The notes below the pieces were generated by a model. That model did no database searches. It had not been told where the DNA came from and saw only the letters and a program-made list of their open reading frames with translations. A DNA stretch of 64,000 bases from Mansonella perstans (Eukaryota; Nematoda; Chromadorea; Rhabditida; Onchocercidae), in contig JBAMDO010000140.1 of NCBI GenBank assembly GCA_037074765.1, positions 1 to 64,000 on the forward strand, in the 5' to 3' direction. Positions 39,301-53,336 of this stretch are shown here, piece by piece. Numbering within the stretch: position 1 is the first letter of the stretch; each line of letters begins with the position of its first letter. Both the position numbers and the translations under genes were made by a program.

Positions 39301-39798
39301 ATCGTATGAAGATGTGTTTTGGAACTACATACTCCTGCAAAGCGATAGCTTAGAGTAATTATACGCCTTATACTTACTTATCCAGACTTCATTTCATAGG
39401 TAACTGCTGAAGCACACCTCAAAATCCATTTTTTAAATTGCCTTTTTCCATGAATTCGTCGTGTTAGTATTCAAAATTCCCTTACAGAAATTATTATCAG
39501 AAAAGTGGAAAGAAAAATATTTACCTATTTTGCTTACTAGAACTGTAGAACATAATACAACTAAACTGTATTGAATAAACTGATATTTCATAGCATAGCA
39601 CACTATTACAGTATTCTAGTTGTTGAATGAGGAAAATGGTAAAATGTGGTGAATTTATCGGTATCATGATTTTTCTCTCTATTGCATATCATCGATAAAA
39701 TTATAATTGTTGCAAATGGAGACCAGCTTTGGTACGACATTTTCGATTTGGAAATCTCTCTAATAGCACCACCCTATCAACAGATCCACGAGCATTTG
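36338..39798. other. Intergenic stretch with unresolved minus-strand exon candidates
   Basis: About 3.5 kb between the convergent innexin and TRAPPC12-like genes. It is AT-rich with T and A runs. Three stretches on the minus strand have a good acceptor and/or donor and an open frame: 37292-37377, 37695-37789 and 38216-~38250. They cannot be joined in a consistent phase, and no family was recognised. A candidate exon is given separately. Confidence 0.4.
37292..37377 (-). other. Candidate exon of an unidentified minus-strand gene
   Basis: The frame reads ETKPELEKLLRMTGKIHN and then DDKLVDCSSV. It is bounded by a TTTTTTTAG acceptor and a GTAAGT donor. The amino-acid composition looks coding, and the other two frames are closed. 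A possible upstream exon at 37695-37789 ends MPVVIEEEVK before GTAACG, but the two join out of phase. No relative is known to me, so this may be spurious. Confidence 0.3.
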
Positions 39799-41048
39799 TT
39801 ATGAAGTCAATTTCAATGTCACTGGATCGAATATATCCGGAAAACGATCAAATTTCTGAGTAAAAATTGCCAGCTGCAAGAAACAAGTAAAATTACAACG
39901 TTTTAAATCGTTTATAGAATTATAGATGCATAATTAGTCGAATCTATGAGCTCAAACTTTTGGCAGTTTATAGCTCCAACAAGCCTTTTTCAAAGCTCGA
40001 GTTTTTCGAGAAATTTCATTATCAATTTAAAAACTAAGAATTACATCCTCGTGTATAAGATTTGGAATCGAAAGTTCGGCTACGGTCGAAAAATTAATTG
40101 CAACTGGCTCGTTTGGATCACCCGATAGACTCTGCAACATTTCCATGGCATCAAAAACTTGTCCTTTGTATAATAGGCAGATAGCCATATTGTTGCATAG
40201 CTGAAATTTTTAAGGAAATAATATTTAAATGTCACACTGTTGCTTTATACGAAATGTATACTGACTACCGGAAAATTAAAATTTATAAAAGATCATAGAT
40301 CTGTGTACGATTTGAAAAGCAAGATATGAAATGATTGGAATTACAGTACTTCAGAAGAAGCGAGAGAGGAGTTCAGATATTTTTGCAATGTTTCGTAAGC
40401 TTCGTTATAGTTGCCGTAAAATATTTGCTTCAGACAACTAAAATATTTAATTTTTATTTAAAATGCAGTAAAATCACTGCAAAAGGGTTTAAAATTTAAG
40501 CCAAAAAAATCAGTAAACCGCAAAAACTTCTAAACAAAACATCTCAACGACTAGATAACGGTAACATGCTTGTGTAAGATTTTATCGTCACAGCCTCCTG
40601 ATGCAGCAATTTCATTCGAATAATATTCTAAGTTCTTTCGATCACCGATAGCTATCGCCATTCTCACTAACATCAGTTTTACGATCATTTGTTGCTCCGA
40701 ACTTAATCCATCTGCTTTCGACAAACGATTATATAGTATCATAGATGTTGAGTATTCCTATAATTGCCAGAAATTATTTTTCGCAAAAAGCATTTGTCAT
40801 GTGTCATTAATTTAATAATGATTGATTTATTCCTCTGCAGCTGACAGATCATTCGTTTTCATGCAACTCATTTTTTTAAAAGAATTCTTTCACTTTGTTC
40901 GTTTCATTTCGAGTAAAGAGTAGTAGCTAAATATAAAACCTTCAAAAAAAATAAACTACGTGCACGCATTTTTTGAACGGCTAACAAACGATCGTTCCAT
41001 ACTTTGAAGAAATATTCGCTTCTGCTCATTGAATTTTGCAAAATCTGT

Positions 41049-41079
<31 letters not shown>

Positions 41080-42622
41080 TGATTTAACTTTCAAGCAATT
41101 CTATTGTGAAAATAAAAAAATCGAAAAAAACAAATGCAAAATCTATATGTTACCTTGTTAACATTTTCCTCCAGCCTATCAATTCGTTCTAAAGTTGCCC
41201 ATGGATTAGAAGTGAAGCGCAATGCCTCAGCATGAATCAAGCGCATACTGAATAGCACCAAACTCCCTAAAGTTTAAATGAATATTTGAAAAAACAATTC
41301 CAAACCTCTCCGCATAATTTGGAAACAAATTTGATGCGACCAATTATTTTCAAAAATTCCAAATCGCTTTTTTATCTCTTCTGCGTCATCATTACAAAAC
41401 ATATTAATTGCAAAAAATTTGAGATATCTTTAATATCTGAATGTATGTATACCTTTGGGACTTTCTGGATAGAGATTGGGATAGTACTGATAAAACAGAT
41501 CTGGTGCATCCAGTTCCTCGAACGGTACCAACTCGTCATTCAATAATGTATACAGTTTCAAAGCCATAAGCAACTGAAAACGGCATGCCCATACCTATGA
41601 AAATCCAACTAACAAATAGTAGAATTGTTAATTTACAGATCACACTTTACTTTTAAGTACTTTATAGATACTTTTACTTTTAAGCACTTTATAGATTGCA
41701 TTTGACAGTACCGGTAACAATTAATCATGCCTACACTGTTAGGAAATGCAAGCCAAGCATTGGGGAATTATTAAATAACAGCAGGGATGAGTAAAAAATT
41801 TACCAAGATTGCAAGGAAAAATTCAATGTTTATCGATGTAATGATACTTTAAGGAATAAACCTTGAAACTATACTCCGTATTGCTCGAAGGCTGGCCAGC
41901 CATCCCATACCCTTGATTAGCTTTTGTTAACAATTCACCAGTTAAATTAACGGCAGCCCGAAGATGTCCATCGGCCTGCAAACTTCCATATAATTAATTA
42001 CCGTTAAAATATTTAAAGGCGATTGAACGATTAAAATGCCCTTGATAGTTACTGCGCCCTTTGCAAAACCAAGATTATTTTTTTGCAAACCAAGGGATCC
42101 ACTACAGCAATCTGTTTAAATGCTTTTAAACTACTTTTTATTTTCACTGCATATTTGTGACAATACTTTTGAAAAGTATTCATAATTATCAATGAAAATG
42201 CATTTTATTCAAAACCCTGAATCCTGCCTTCAAGATTTAATTAAGCAGTGAACTTTGCCAGGAAACAGAAAAAACCAACAATGAGAAGATGAACTCCGTT
42301 CAAATCCCTAGGAACTGCGGGTCGAGTGACAATTTTGTTAAGCTTTTGCTCCAATGCATTAGCCATTAAATCAGGTAAAGCTGCAGTTGTCCTGCAAAAA
42401 AGTTTCATTGGCAACCTGAATGTCAATATCTAAAAAACGAAATTGCAAATGAAACCGCAAAAATCAAAAACAAATATGCGATGAATTCAAGAGCACCGTG
42501 AGGTTAACTTACTTCAGACCAGGCATAGTGTAACAGTTATCAAACTTTGCAAGTGAAAGCGCTTCTTTCAACCTATCTGAATCAGGCCACTCTTGCATGC
42601 TACTATCAGAAATCATCTCCAT
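39799..42622 (-). CDS. TRAPPC12-like TPR protein
   Basis: Exons: 42513-42622, 42280-42391, 41862-41975, 41453-41594, 41155-41266, 40940-41044, 40566-40757, 40350-40427, 40045-40200 and 39799-39873. Matching blocks in order: HLRAAVNLTGELLTKANQGY, DAPDLFYQYYPNLYPE, SLVLFSMRLIHAEALRF, a central TPR region (EYSTSMILYNRLSK, MAIAIGDRKNLEYYS), NNMAICLLYKGQVFDAMEML and the C-terminal FTQKFDRFPDIFDPVTLKL. This follows the C-terminal half of TRAPPC12 (TTC15), a subunit of the TRAPP III tethering complex that acts in ER-to-Golgi and autophagy traffic. The long acidic N-terminus of vertebrate TRAPPC12 is absent here or lies in exons I could not see. It lies downstream of the API5-like gene on the same strand. 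Confidence 0.85.
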
Positions 42623-43470
42623 TCCCTGAAACCTAGATTATGATACATTTATGTTGGAGCAGAAACAAACAAATTTCAACTCAAAAATTCAAATTTAAAA
42701 AAAAAAAAAAAACTGAATGTTCTAGAGCTATAGATAGAGCTTCTGAGCAGTAAAATCAGGCTCTCTGACCTCCTACATGCAAAGACATAACAAATATTTT
42801 TCCTTCATTGGCGCAATCGTTTATTGAGAAATACGAAGTTCACTACGAAACGACTGCAAAGCATGAAAAAAAGAAAATGTCCAAAAAAATTTCTGAAACG
42901 GTGGTAAAAAAAAACTAAAGAATTTGTGAAACAGTTCAAAAAAAGGCGATTAACAATAAGTAACTGCAATTACACACTTCTGTTTCAAAAATACCTTGCC
43001 TCTTGCCCAAAATTCACTAGCTATATTGTGATCCGAGCTAGTAACATATATTCATTAACCGTTGCAACAAAAAATATGTAAAAAATGTACAGCGCATATA
43101 AACGACCCATAAACAAATCTAACAAAGCAAAAAATTATTTCAAAATTTGAACAATCTAAAGACATCTATTTAAATTTAAAATTCCAGGTAGATGTAAGGA
43201 CTTTTTCAATAACATATAGATCTGTCAAATGAGTACTGATGCACACAAATCACTTCTAAGCATAATGACTAAAAACAACAGCAAAAAGAAATGGAAGATA
43301 ATAACAACCAATAACAGTAAGTAGAGATCAAACACCAACAAAAATTCTGAATAAACTATGTAAAATCACATCCAACACATTTTATAAGTCCCTCGCAAAT
43401 TTCGGCGTATTTTGCCTGAAAAATTTTTCACACAAGTCATTTTTCGTCCATAGAAATTTTTGTGCACATT

Positions 43471-46400
43471 TCATCTTCCATATTTGCCTAAACAAGTCGC
43501 AAATTAACTATGAAATTCTTACAATTAAGCATGGTTACCTTCTCCGAACAAGTCAAAATATTCTTGACTTGAAATCAGATTAATTAGTGAAACATGCTGC
43601 ATTAACTTAAGATAATTGCAGTAACAGAAAGAAGCAACGAACACAAAAAAACGCTACAAGAAATTTACACTGTACAACCAAAAATGAGAGACACTATGAA
43701 ATTTCAATTCAAAATACGTCCAAAACACTCACCACTATATTTCCCGCGAGGTGGCACATAGAAATCAGGAAGAGGTCTTTTTCGTTTCTCTTCCTTTTTA
43801 AATTCCAACTTACGACTCCGCTTTCTGAAAGAAATCCATAAGTTTGCAAATTTTCAAACCAAAATTGCTTTAAAGAAGCATTACAGATAATATACCTGTT
43901 CTCCGTCTTCCAACTTGGTGTTATGACAAAAACAAAGGAAGGAGGTATATGAATAAGCATTAATGCTAATTCAAGAATATTTTCTGCCATTTTTAGAGAA
44001 TCCTGTTGAAAAGAAAGCTTATTCTTATCTCGTTCAGACGGTGCCAATTCACGCATCTTCTGCAACTCGGAATTCGCCGAAGCGATATATTGTTGCAACA
44101 ATCGACCTAGATAAATGATTCTGAAAAATCCTCCGATAAATATAGAGTGGAAACTTCTCTTCCGGTAAATAATATATTTTAATCAAATTACAATGGCATA
44201 ACTAACTGCACTTATATTTCCTTACATCGACCACCAGCAGAATATATCTACTGGTTTTGATCTAAGACATATAAGTTTTGATAAGGAACTGTTATTCTTC
44301 TAACATAATTAGATATTTATGCTATATTTTTTGAGACACTGAAAACTTTAACTCAGAATTCGAAACAGAAAAAACCTTTTCCGCCAATTAACTGGATCCT
44401 TGTTGTGTTTTACTGCGCAATCAAATGCTGTTCTGTCCGCTCTACAGAACAATGCGAAAGCTAAAGATGTTGTTTCCAGTTCGCTGAGTCGTAATTCTTG
44501 CTCCAAAAATGCGTTCGAATCGTCCATATTTGTATCGGAACGTTCTGATGGCAATGGTGGAATAAGCCTCTAAAAACAGAAAACATTTAATTCCATCAAA
44601 CTACTCATTCAAAGACTCGTAAAAAATCATTTCTTTTTGCTGCCCAAATAAAAAGATGATGGTGTTAACAATAAGCTGATCGTAGCTTACTGAGACTTAA
44701 TTCTTGTCTTGACGATAGTTAAAATAAGGAAGACAATTTGAATGCAATATATAAAACATTAACAAACAAAATATAAAATTCAAACCAAAAAATAATCAGA
44801 CAGTATCATCAAATCATTAAGTTCCAATGATTCCGAAAACGGAGCAAGCTCAACCAAAGCTCGCAAAAATCTAATACGTAACGCTGCATCTATTTCTTCA
44901 ATTACAGGAATGCCTTTGGATATCATAAAGTTCACGAGTTTAGTACTTCGACAGTTGATCTAGAATATATTACCAGTCTCATAACTTCTTTATAAAAGGT
45001 AAACATCAGAAGATAAGCAAACTAGGTGTAAAGAAAAGGAAAAAGAGTAAAAGACAGCGGGTAAACTGCATAAAACTAGGATTTCAATATTTAATTTTTC
45101 CTTTATACTATTGCAGAACCGACCGAAAGAAGCAATCGTGCTCGTTCAACAAAATGCAGTATCTGATCAAGACGCTGTGAATCATTGGCCTGCAAAAAAA
45201 GTATCACTGCAGTAAATTCATGGCAAAATATCTGGTTACTGATTATTAAAACACTGATTATTTCAACATGAAAGCATATCTAATCCTGTATTTAAAAAAC
45301 ATTTCTAGGTCTACAACTGCTAGTCAACAATAAAGAACTAACTACTCACTTTATTGCATAATCTTTAAAAAGCAGAACTTTGAGCTATTTTCAGTTGCAA
45401 GTCTTAAAATTCTTTAAAAATTTTAAAAAAAATACAGGGAATGGCTCATCAATTTGCATTTGATCGACAACGATTCTGTACAGTATCATGCGTCCTCTCG
45501 CCGTTCGGAAAAAATCCAACGAACGCATAAAATTAAAAATCAAATCGAACTCCACTGCTGTGATATCTTTAAGCACCTAAAAAATTAAAAGATAAAATTC
45601 AAGTTAGGCAGTGTAGAAACGACCTAACTTCAACATAACAGATATATTTGATAGCAGGAAGAAATATGATTACCTCTCGTATGTGATACTCGAGAGACAG
45701 CATTAAATCTTTGTTTATCAAATTAACTGGAATGTCGCGTATATGCATTTGAATGAATTTCAGTAATCGCAAACGCACCGATTCTTCCTCCGACTTCACA
45801 ACATTAATAAATACCGCAGAAAGTACATCTACGTATGAATATATTATTCATTAAAGCTTCTATGAATACTACAAAAAAAAAAAAGTGGTGAAATTCTAAT
45901 TGAAAAAATTATTCCGATTTATATAATAAGTCTTGTCATTGCATGCCAGAAATGTTCTGTATTAATTAATTATCAACCCTTCGGATGAGACTTCAGGAAC
46001 TGCACAAGAACGTTGGTAAGCATAGTTATTTCCTGGAGTTCGTCCGTTTGCTGCAGCATCTGCGACAATACATCCGCAATTTTATCAACAAGTTCTCCAG
46101 ACTTAACCAAATGTGGTACTTCACGAATCACTGCTTTTCGAATCTGCAAACGCATCTCGATATATGGTTAAAAAAAGGACTAACATGGAATAGGATCCAA
46201 TAAACGAAAAGCGCAATAAAACGAGTACGTCAGGATCTCGATCTTCCAATAGTGAAAGAAGCGAATAAAATGCCACATTTCGTAAATCCGTAAAATCTTG
46301 CCAGTATCGAACGATCATATGGGCACAAAGCTTTTTCACCTTTCCATCATTCCCTTTGGTGCCAGAAATGAAAACTTTGTAATCTTCAGCGTCCTGTAAC

Positions 46401-46721
46401 TTCGCCCTGTACTATGTTTCTTATATTACCGAGAGAAACTAAACTTAATTTTACTAGGTCACTACTCTTTTAAAGAATTTACATTTCAAAGAAATATTAA
46501 ATCCGTCTAATAAACTAACAATATACTTAATGCGCCCTTTAACAGTAATGTTTTTTTCTACTATTACAATTATATCAAAAGTGAACTCATATAATTATCC
46601 AAAAACACTCTGAACGACGTATGGATAATAAAAAAGTTGCTAATGGACAACGAACCTTAACTTTAGCCTTGTCCAGGCGTTCGCATGCATCGTAAATATC
46701 GTCAATAGTTGCACTGCTCAT
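43471..46721 (-). CDS. Apoptosis inhibitor 5 (API5/AAC-11) homologue
   Basis: Eleven exons, nearly all phase-checked: 46656-46721, 46229-46393, 45978-46143, 45674-45828, 45436-45576, 45124-45189, 44786-44959, 44376-44569, 43896-44120, 43733-43824 and 43471-43487. Helical HEAT-type repeats run from the start. Typical blocks are AVIREVPHLVKSGELVDKIA, LKDITAVEFDLIFNFMRSL, ENILELALMLIHIPPSF, TPSWKTENR and a basic tail, KKEEKRKRPLPDFYVPPRGK. The order and spacing match vertebrate API5, a nuclear HEAT-repeat scaffold linked to mRNA export and suppression of cell death. The conserved PPSGKY-like motif near the end is present. The vertebrate Arg/Gly-rich tail is reduced to a few residues (GKYGR). The start is MSSATIDDIYDACERL. 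The last 17-bp exon is inferred from phase alone. Confidence 0.86.
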
Positions 46722-49629
46722 CTTTCAAACTTCCTTGGCACAAAAACTGTCAGCACTATCAACAACAGCAACAAAGTTTCCTGAAAAAGTTTCTAACATC
46801 ATTAGGTCACTTCCTACTTTCCAGCAAAACGGGTCCATAACTCATAAAAATAATAGATCATTCAAATATCTGTAGTACAAATGATTAGATCAGTGCAAGA
46901 ACATGAGTGTCTAAAGATCTGCGACCAAAGATACACCAACAACAGCAAAAAAATTTAGTTCAATGTTCGCAATGTCATAAAGTACAAGCTTATGAGTAAA
47001 TATCTCTATTTCGATAAGCTGGGGGGTTATTTGGGAAGCTGACAAATTCAATGACTTCAAATTGGGGTCAATTCCAGAGCTAATTTCTTGAAAATGCTAA
47101 AAACACTACCATAATGTGCCAAGGAGAATCACAGTAAGAAATGTGGTTTCCAATAACAGCAAGAGAACTTCAAGAAAGATTCATGGAAGAGTGATGGTTT
47201 CAATTCAATCAGACACTGCTGCACCAAAACAAGGGACATAAACAGTGGGTTAGCAAATTCATACAGATTTCAAAAAGATACAGACAACAGAGAGAGAAAC
47301 TTTGAGGTAAGATAAAATTCATAATGACCAACGAGTCTGAATGCAGAGAAATGTTATCTTTGACGTACACATCAATCAGCTGAACGTGATACCTCATAAT
47401 AGACTTCGACGTACAACATATCAGTTGAACGTGATACCTCATAATGGACTTTAGCTGACGTCTAAAGAACCTGGACAATTCTTGCAGTTACCCTTACTCT
47501 GGTGCATCTGGATCATTTCAAAAAACAATATTTTCGAAAAAAGTGATGAAAGGTTGGCAGAATCACAATCCTACTGATTCAAACCAATGCCAAATTACAA
47601 ATTTTCCAATCTTAAATTAGCCACCATCCCGCTATTACTTCGGAAAAAGATATGAATATATGAGAAGCAATGGTATCCTAAGATTGGAAAAACACAAAGA
47701 ATAGACATAAAGGGAGAGTAAGAAGCAGTAGTTTAAATGAGAAGAGATAAGAGGAAGAAATATCATGAAAGATTTGATTTAATCTGCATATGGATCAATG
47801 GCATAATCTCTACCATGATCCATAATCGTGTCACTGACATGTGTCACTCGATATTTTTTCTTCCTCTCATCTACTTTAAACTATTTAAGTGATTTACCTA
47901 CTACATGTCGTTTATCCCAATATCCAGAATCCACAGCTATCTAATAAAATAGCGTAGTGTCCAGACAAACAGTCTGGATCCAATTTTTACCTCTACACTT
48001 GCAAAAATATCATGAAATTTAGATAAATAATCATGATGTTGAAAGTATGATTAAAGACTGTTTATGTTGAAGCATATTAGCAAAACGCTATCTGGTAAGC
48101 TTTCCAAAGTGATCTACTTAGTTAATACGATCACTACTTTAATACGATCGATTATTATAAAATAATTATGACCCAGCAATTAATTTTGAACTACCCGGAA
48201 CTCGAGGTAAAGTAACAGAACGCAATGAACAATGCCTCATCACCATCCATGCGACACCATAGGTTTACCTTTCTATTCATAACCTGTAGCTAATCGTACC
48301 TGGGAACGGCAACAAATTAATTTATTGTTTGGGTAGAATGCGATGCCTCGCAGGTATTCAAAACGGAATAGGGTGTGGGTAGGTAGGTAGGATGTTTTAG
48401 ATCACTTCTCAAAATATTGTTTGCCAAAAATTTCTGTAAGTCAGTCCATTTCACGTAAATACGCTTTAACATTACGCTAGCGGAAGTTGGCATTTGCAGT
48501 ATGTCTTGATTTTTCCATCTTTTTCTTTGCAACCATTTTTCATTTCTTATTTAAATATCATTTCAAGTTTGTTCATCTCCATTCTGCTGTTAGTACGGGA
48601 ATGAAGGGAATGAATCACTGAACAATTTTGTTAGTGGCAACAGAAAGAATATGAATTGTTTTCCAGAAGTCAGATAGAATACAAGATATGGCCCTTGCAG
48701 TTCTGTGTGGCTTTTTTTGAACAACATTTTTTTCGGAATACTGTCGAAACTGAAAAATTAAGTTCAGGAAGTGAAAATGTTACTATGGTAGACCGTTACA
48801 AGGGTCAACAATCAAATAATCGAGAAATTTTGAATGGACTATAGGATGATGTAATATTCGACCGACCTTATGGCGAAGAAAACAAAGGGTGGATTTTGTG
48901 GTAGTGGGAAATCTTAAAATTATAAATTGATTCATATCACTTAATGCTTCCAGGTACTAGTTTATTAATTTGTTGTCAAAATGACTGAACTACAATGAAT
49001 GTTTTGGAATTGTTTGGATTCGATTTCAGTACTACCCTTACTGAAACTGAAAAACTTACAAAAGGTTTGGTTTCATTCATTTCTTGCATAATGCAAATCA
49101 AGCAAGACACTGAAAAAAAAAGAAACTGGAAGTATTCCGTCATTCTATTTTTAATCTTGTTTGTCATATATATATATAGGTTATTTGATGAAATTTAATA
49201 AACACAATTGATAGATTATCTCGGGAAAGTTAAAAATTAGTTTACAGCTACTAATGGCGACTATCATTTGATGAAGGATTATAATATAGATTGATTCATT
49301 TCGTGTTTTACAGTTTTCTCGTTTTTTATATATCAGACATTTAAAAACTTATTATTCGTTGGGATTTGGGCCACTAAGGTCACTAAGCGCTGTTGCTACT
49401 AATTTATTGAAGGCCAAAGAAAAAATAATATAATGATATGCAGTTTCATTATATATATTGCATAATCTCGTACTGAATTTTGTGATTTATTTGTTTTCCG
49501 TTTCATTTTCTGCTTACAGCGTAGTGGGATGTAAGTTTAGACGTTGATTTACTTCAGCTGTAGTCCTTTCCAATCAAACCATAACCGAGATTATTTGTTG
49601 TTCGTTACAAATTAATCGTTTTATGCAAA
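46722..49629. other. Intergenic stretch between divergent genes
   Basis: About 2.9 kb carries the presumed promoters of the API5-like gene (minus) and the RUN-FYVE gene (plus). It contains a ~45-bp imperfect direct repe­at around 47360-47451 (GTGATACCTCATAAT in both copies). The open frames are short and without splice context. No RNA gene was recognised. Confidence 0.5.
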
Positions 49630-52600
49630 ATGACGATGACTAATATTTGTGAAATTCAATTATTGAGCAAGCTGCGAAAAAATTCTCTACTATTCGGTGC
49701 TATTGACTGCTTTTTTCCTTTATAAATTTTATTTTTTTTAGATTATGAGCGATCCAATTTGCTCTTAATTACTAGGTTGATATTACGCATATTTCTGGAT
49801 GAAAGTATCCATTCGCGACATCGTATTATCAGTGCCGAAATGCGTTCGCTCACTGATCTTTTTATTATACTTGAGAAAATTTTATGGCACGGTTTTAAAA
49901 CTTCAGGTTTCAAAATTTTTCATGTTTCATTAGGAATTCGTTTAGAATGTATTTTACTAAGCAATTTTTAACATCAGGTTCATGTGATAGGGTGTGTTGT
50001 TCAGTATTTAAATTGAAATAGGTGTCGATGATTGTAGAAATTCATTTTGTTAATGATGAGGCTCGAGCAACAATAGTAAGAGAATTTCCTTTATGGACGA
50101 CTCTTTGTATTGTTACATATATGATTTTTCGTTTAAAATAGTAAATAGAATTAGTTATTTTCTATTTTTTTTCTTTTTTTTTTACTTTAGTAAATATTTG
50201 ACTTCTTTTTATAGTCCAGAAAACAATGATAGCACTACGTGCTCCAGATTCTGAATTATGGAATTTTCTTGGCAAAGTTGCAAACGTGAATGCAGATATG
50301 AATGAAAGTTATCAGTGCATTGACCGTCTTGATAACATCACGTAGGTGATTGTTTTTTTTTCGAAATCGAGTCAATTTTGCAAAAAATTGTGGTAAAGCA
50401 TTCATTCATACTTGGTAGACAATGTCGGAAATCGTTTGCAGAATTCCTCTACTTCGCATTCGAGCCTTTCTGAGATTAGCCGTAATGCAGAAGAAACTTG
50501 GCAACTATTTCGAAAATTTGATCACATCAAACTGTATCAGGTGTGGGAATTTATTGTCCCTTCATCCGGAGATTTTTTTCAGTTATCTTTTTTGAACTTG
50601 CGAAGGGAATTTACAAATTAGCTGCCTTATTGCACATATTTTCGTGACAACATGTTCGGAAAAATCCAAGGGAGTTTATTCCATTACTTCCCAAACAGTT
50701 GGAAAAGTTCGTGAAGGTAATGAGGTCTCGATTCGTGCGTAATAGATTAGGAAATGAGGTCTCGATCCGTGCGTAATAGATTAGGAATGAATGTTTAATA
50801 TATATAACGTATTATTATATGGCTCGTAAGGTGCATGGATTAGCAGAATATGACATTTCATAAAATGTTTTCCGGGACTTCTATGAGCCGTGGGCATTTA
50901 TTCGACATGACGAATGCATTGGTTTATCTGGAGCACTGATGGCACTTTCAGTTTTTGATTGTAATCTGATGCTAGATCAAACACAGCTAGAAAGCCAACC
51001 GGTGTAAGTTCCGGATTGCTGTTGGTACTTAGTTTCGTTCTCCTTTTTATTCAGTTGTTTCGTCACTCAGATGTTTCATTTTTTTTTTTTTAATGATGAT
51101 TTTCATACTCATATCTACCTTTTACTTTTTAACTGCGAAACATATGTGTTAAAGAACTGTTGAACTAGCGGCTTATGTACGTCTACCAAACATATCGAAT
51201 AATCCTAATACTGAAAAAGAATCCGATATAATTGATGCAAAGTCACTGGAACTTGCTCTTGATCAAAAGAATTATTTGGAACAGCGAAATCATTTTTTGG
51301 AGTAAGCTTTTTGTGAATTTGTACTATTAAAAAAAAAGTAGATATAAGTTCTATCAACTTTCTCAGATTTATTGATTTTGATGAAATCGCTGGATATTAA
51401 AATTATATTTTAATGAAGCAGGTAAGTTTTTATGCTTGCAATTTTTGAATAAAAAAGGAACTTTCATCTAGTTCGTTTTCCATTTCATAATTTTTGTCAT
51501 CACTATAGATCTAGAGTGGCGGAATTGAAGATGAAAATGGAAGAAGCTAGTCTGTCTGCACTTAATAGCATCAGTGTAAGATACTTTATTTAATTTCCGA
51601 AACTATAATACTTTCGATTTATTCTTAAAATAAGCGAAAATTTCTGTGTACACATTTTGATCAATGATAAAGACTTTGGGTGTAGGTCTGTTAATAGGAT
51701 ACAAATGCATATGAAATATTGAAAATAATTTTTCCAGTTAGCTGATGCTGCAACGGAAGATGTGTCGAAGATGACTACTGAGCATATTGCCACAACGAAA
51801 GCACTAGAAAAGGAGAAGTCTGTCTGTTAGATATGTGTTTTAGATATTTTATTCAGCTTGAAATAAAAAATAATTTTCTCCTGATGTTAATTGCATTTCA
51901 GAGCGGAGCTAGCTCAATTAGCATCGGAAAAAGAAGATTCTATACGAATCTTACGACAGCAACTAGCAGATACAAAAAAAGTGAATGTTGATTTATATGA
52001 GAAAATTCGTATTGTAGAAGCGAAATGTCGACAGCTAGAGAAAGATATGATCAGTGCCAATAAGCGATATGAACATGTAAGTTTTTGTTTTCTTTTTTCA
52101 ATAAGGATGTTGCTAATTCATTGATAATCATAAGATTTCATTTTTGTTTGTAATTAAAAGTGAAATATTGAAATTGAAATAAAATTGACTGATTAAGGAG
52201 AGAGAACAGCAACAGCAAGCGATCGATGTATTGAACAAAAGAAATTCTGTGCGTGAAATGGATTTGGAACATGAAGCTGGGACTTCGGAAATGTTGAAAA
52301 AGGAGCTAGCAGATAAAACTGATGAATACATGCAAACACTGAATGTATTGGAAAAGAAACAGGTGAAATGTTTAGAACTTGAAATTTTAGGAATTAGTTT
52401 CAAGTTGCGAATAGTCAGCGTAGGTAATCTGTGTATGTGAAATGAAAACATTGGACCTATATGTACGCGTTTAGCAAGAATTGGCTATTGCGAATGAACG
52501 AGTCGGAAAATTGCAACGTCAGACTTCTGAATTGAATGAAAAGCTGAAACAGTTGCCTGTGATAAAGCAGGTTTATTTTATTCTTTCCTTAAAATATTGG

Positions 52601-53336
52601 ATACTGCATATTTGTCGATTTAGTTATGAAATCATTCAATGATCTTTGACCTCCACAAGAATATTTTAAATAAAGTTAATTTTGGTAATTTTTCAGGAAC
52701 TAGAAGAGCTGACTGCTAGTTATAAATATAAAAGTGAAAAACTGGAGGATTGTGAAAAAGCATTAGAAGAACTTGGTGGTCAGCTATCGGAGTATGTTAC
52801 CGTCCCATATTACACAGAATTTAGCATTTGTATTATGCGTAACATTTCTCTTAGTAGGAAAAATTAATTGTTTCAGGTCAAAGTTAAAAGTAGTTGAATT
52901 AAAGGAAGAACTGTTGCCGCTTTCGGAAGCTGAGTGGGAAAAGGATGGCAATGTTTTGAATTGTAAAGGATGCAATTTGCATTTCAGTGTGAGTAAACGG
53001 AAACATCATTGCAGGTCTGCCCAAAAAATATTTTTTGGGGGGCATCTTTTAAAAAGCCGATGAGTTGAGATTGGATATTTGTAAAGTTGTTTCAAAAAGT
53101 GTTAGTTCTGTAGAGCTTATAATTGTTTATTAAGAAGCTAATGTTTTGGTTGACAAGGTTAAAATAACTTCTATTTTAGGAATTGCGGCTCTATATTTTG
53201 CAATTCATGTACTGACGCGCGTGTCAAGCTGCCTTCTAGCGCGAAACCAGTGCGAGTCTGTCTGCATTGCTACAACTTATTGCGATCGCGGCATAATTCA
53301 TCATTAGAAGAAAATTCATCCCTTAATTCTTTCTAG
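49630..53336 (+). CDS. RUN and FYVE domain protein (RUFY type)
   Basis: Fourteen exons: 49630-49696, 49742-49906, 50215-50341, 50442-50540, 50875-51003, 51155-51301, 51509-51576, 51738-51817, 51902-52076, 52198-52362, 52475-52570, 52697-52791, 52877-53014 and 53180-53336. The N-terminal RUN domain has YERSNLLLITRLILRIF, IRAFLRLAVMQKKLGNYF and FYEPWAF. It leads into the RUFY-specific ALDQKNYLEQRNHFLE and a long coiled coil. The C-terminal FYVE finger has WEKD, CKGC, KRKHHCRNCG, CNSC, RVCLHC: all zinc ligands and the PI3P-binding basic motif. RUFY proteins act on endosomes with Rab and Arl GTPases. The acceptor of exon 5 is not AG; see findings. The start ATG 49630 is the only one in phase with exon 2 via the donor at 49697. 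Confidence 0.92.
50719..50785. repeat. 34-bp tandem duplication in RUFY intron
   Basis: Two almost identical copies of AATGAGGTCTCGATTCGTGC followed by GTAATAGATTAGG sit side by side, 34 bp apart, in the intron before the exon at 50875. They differ at one base (T/C). Confidence 0.92.
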
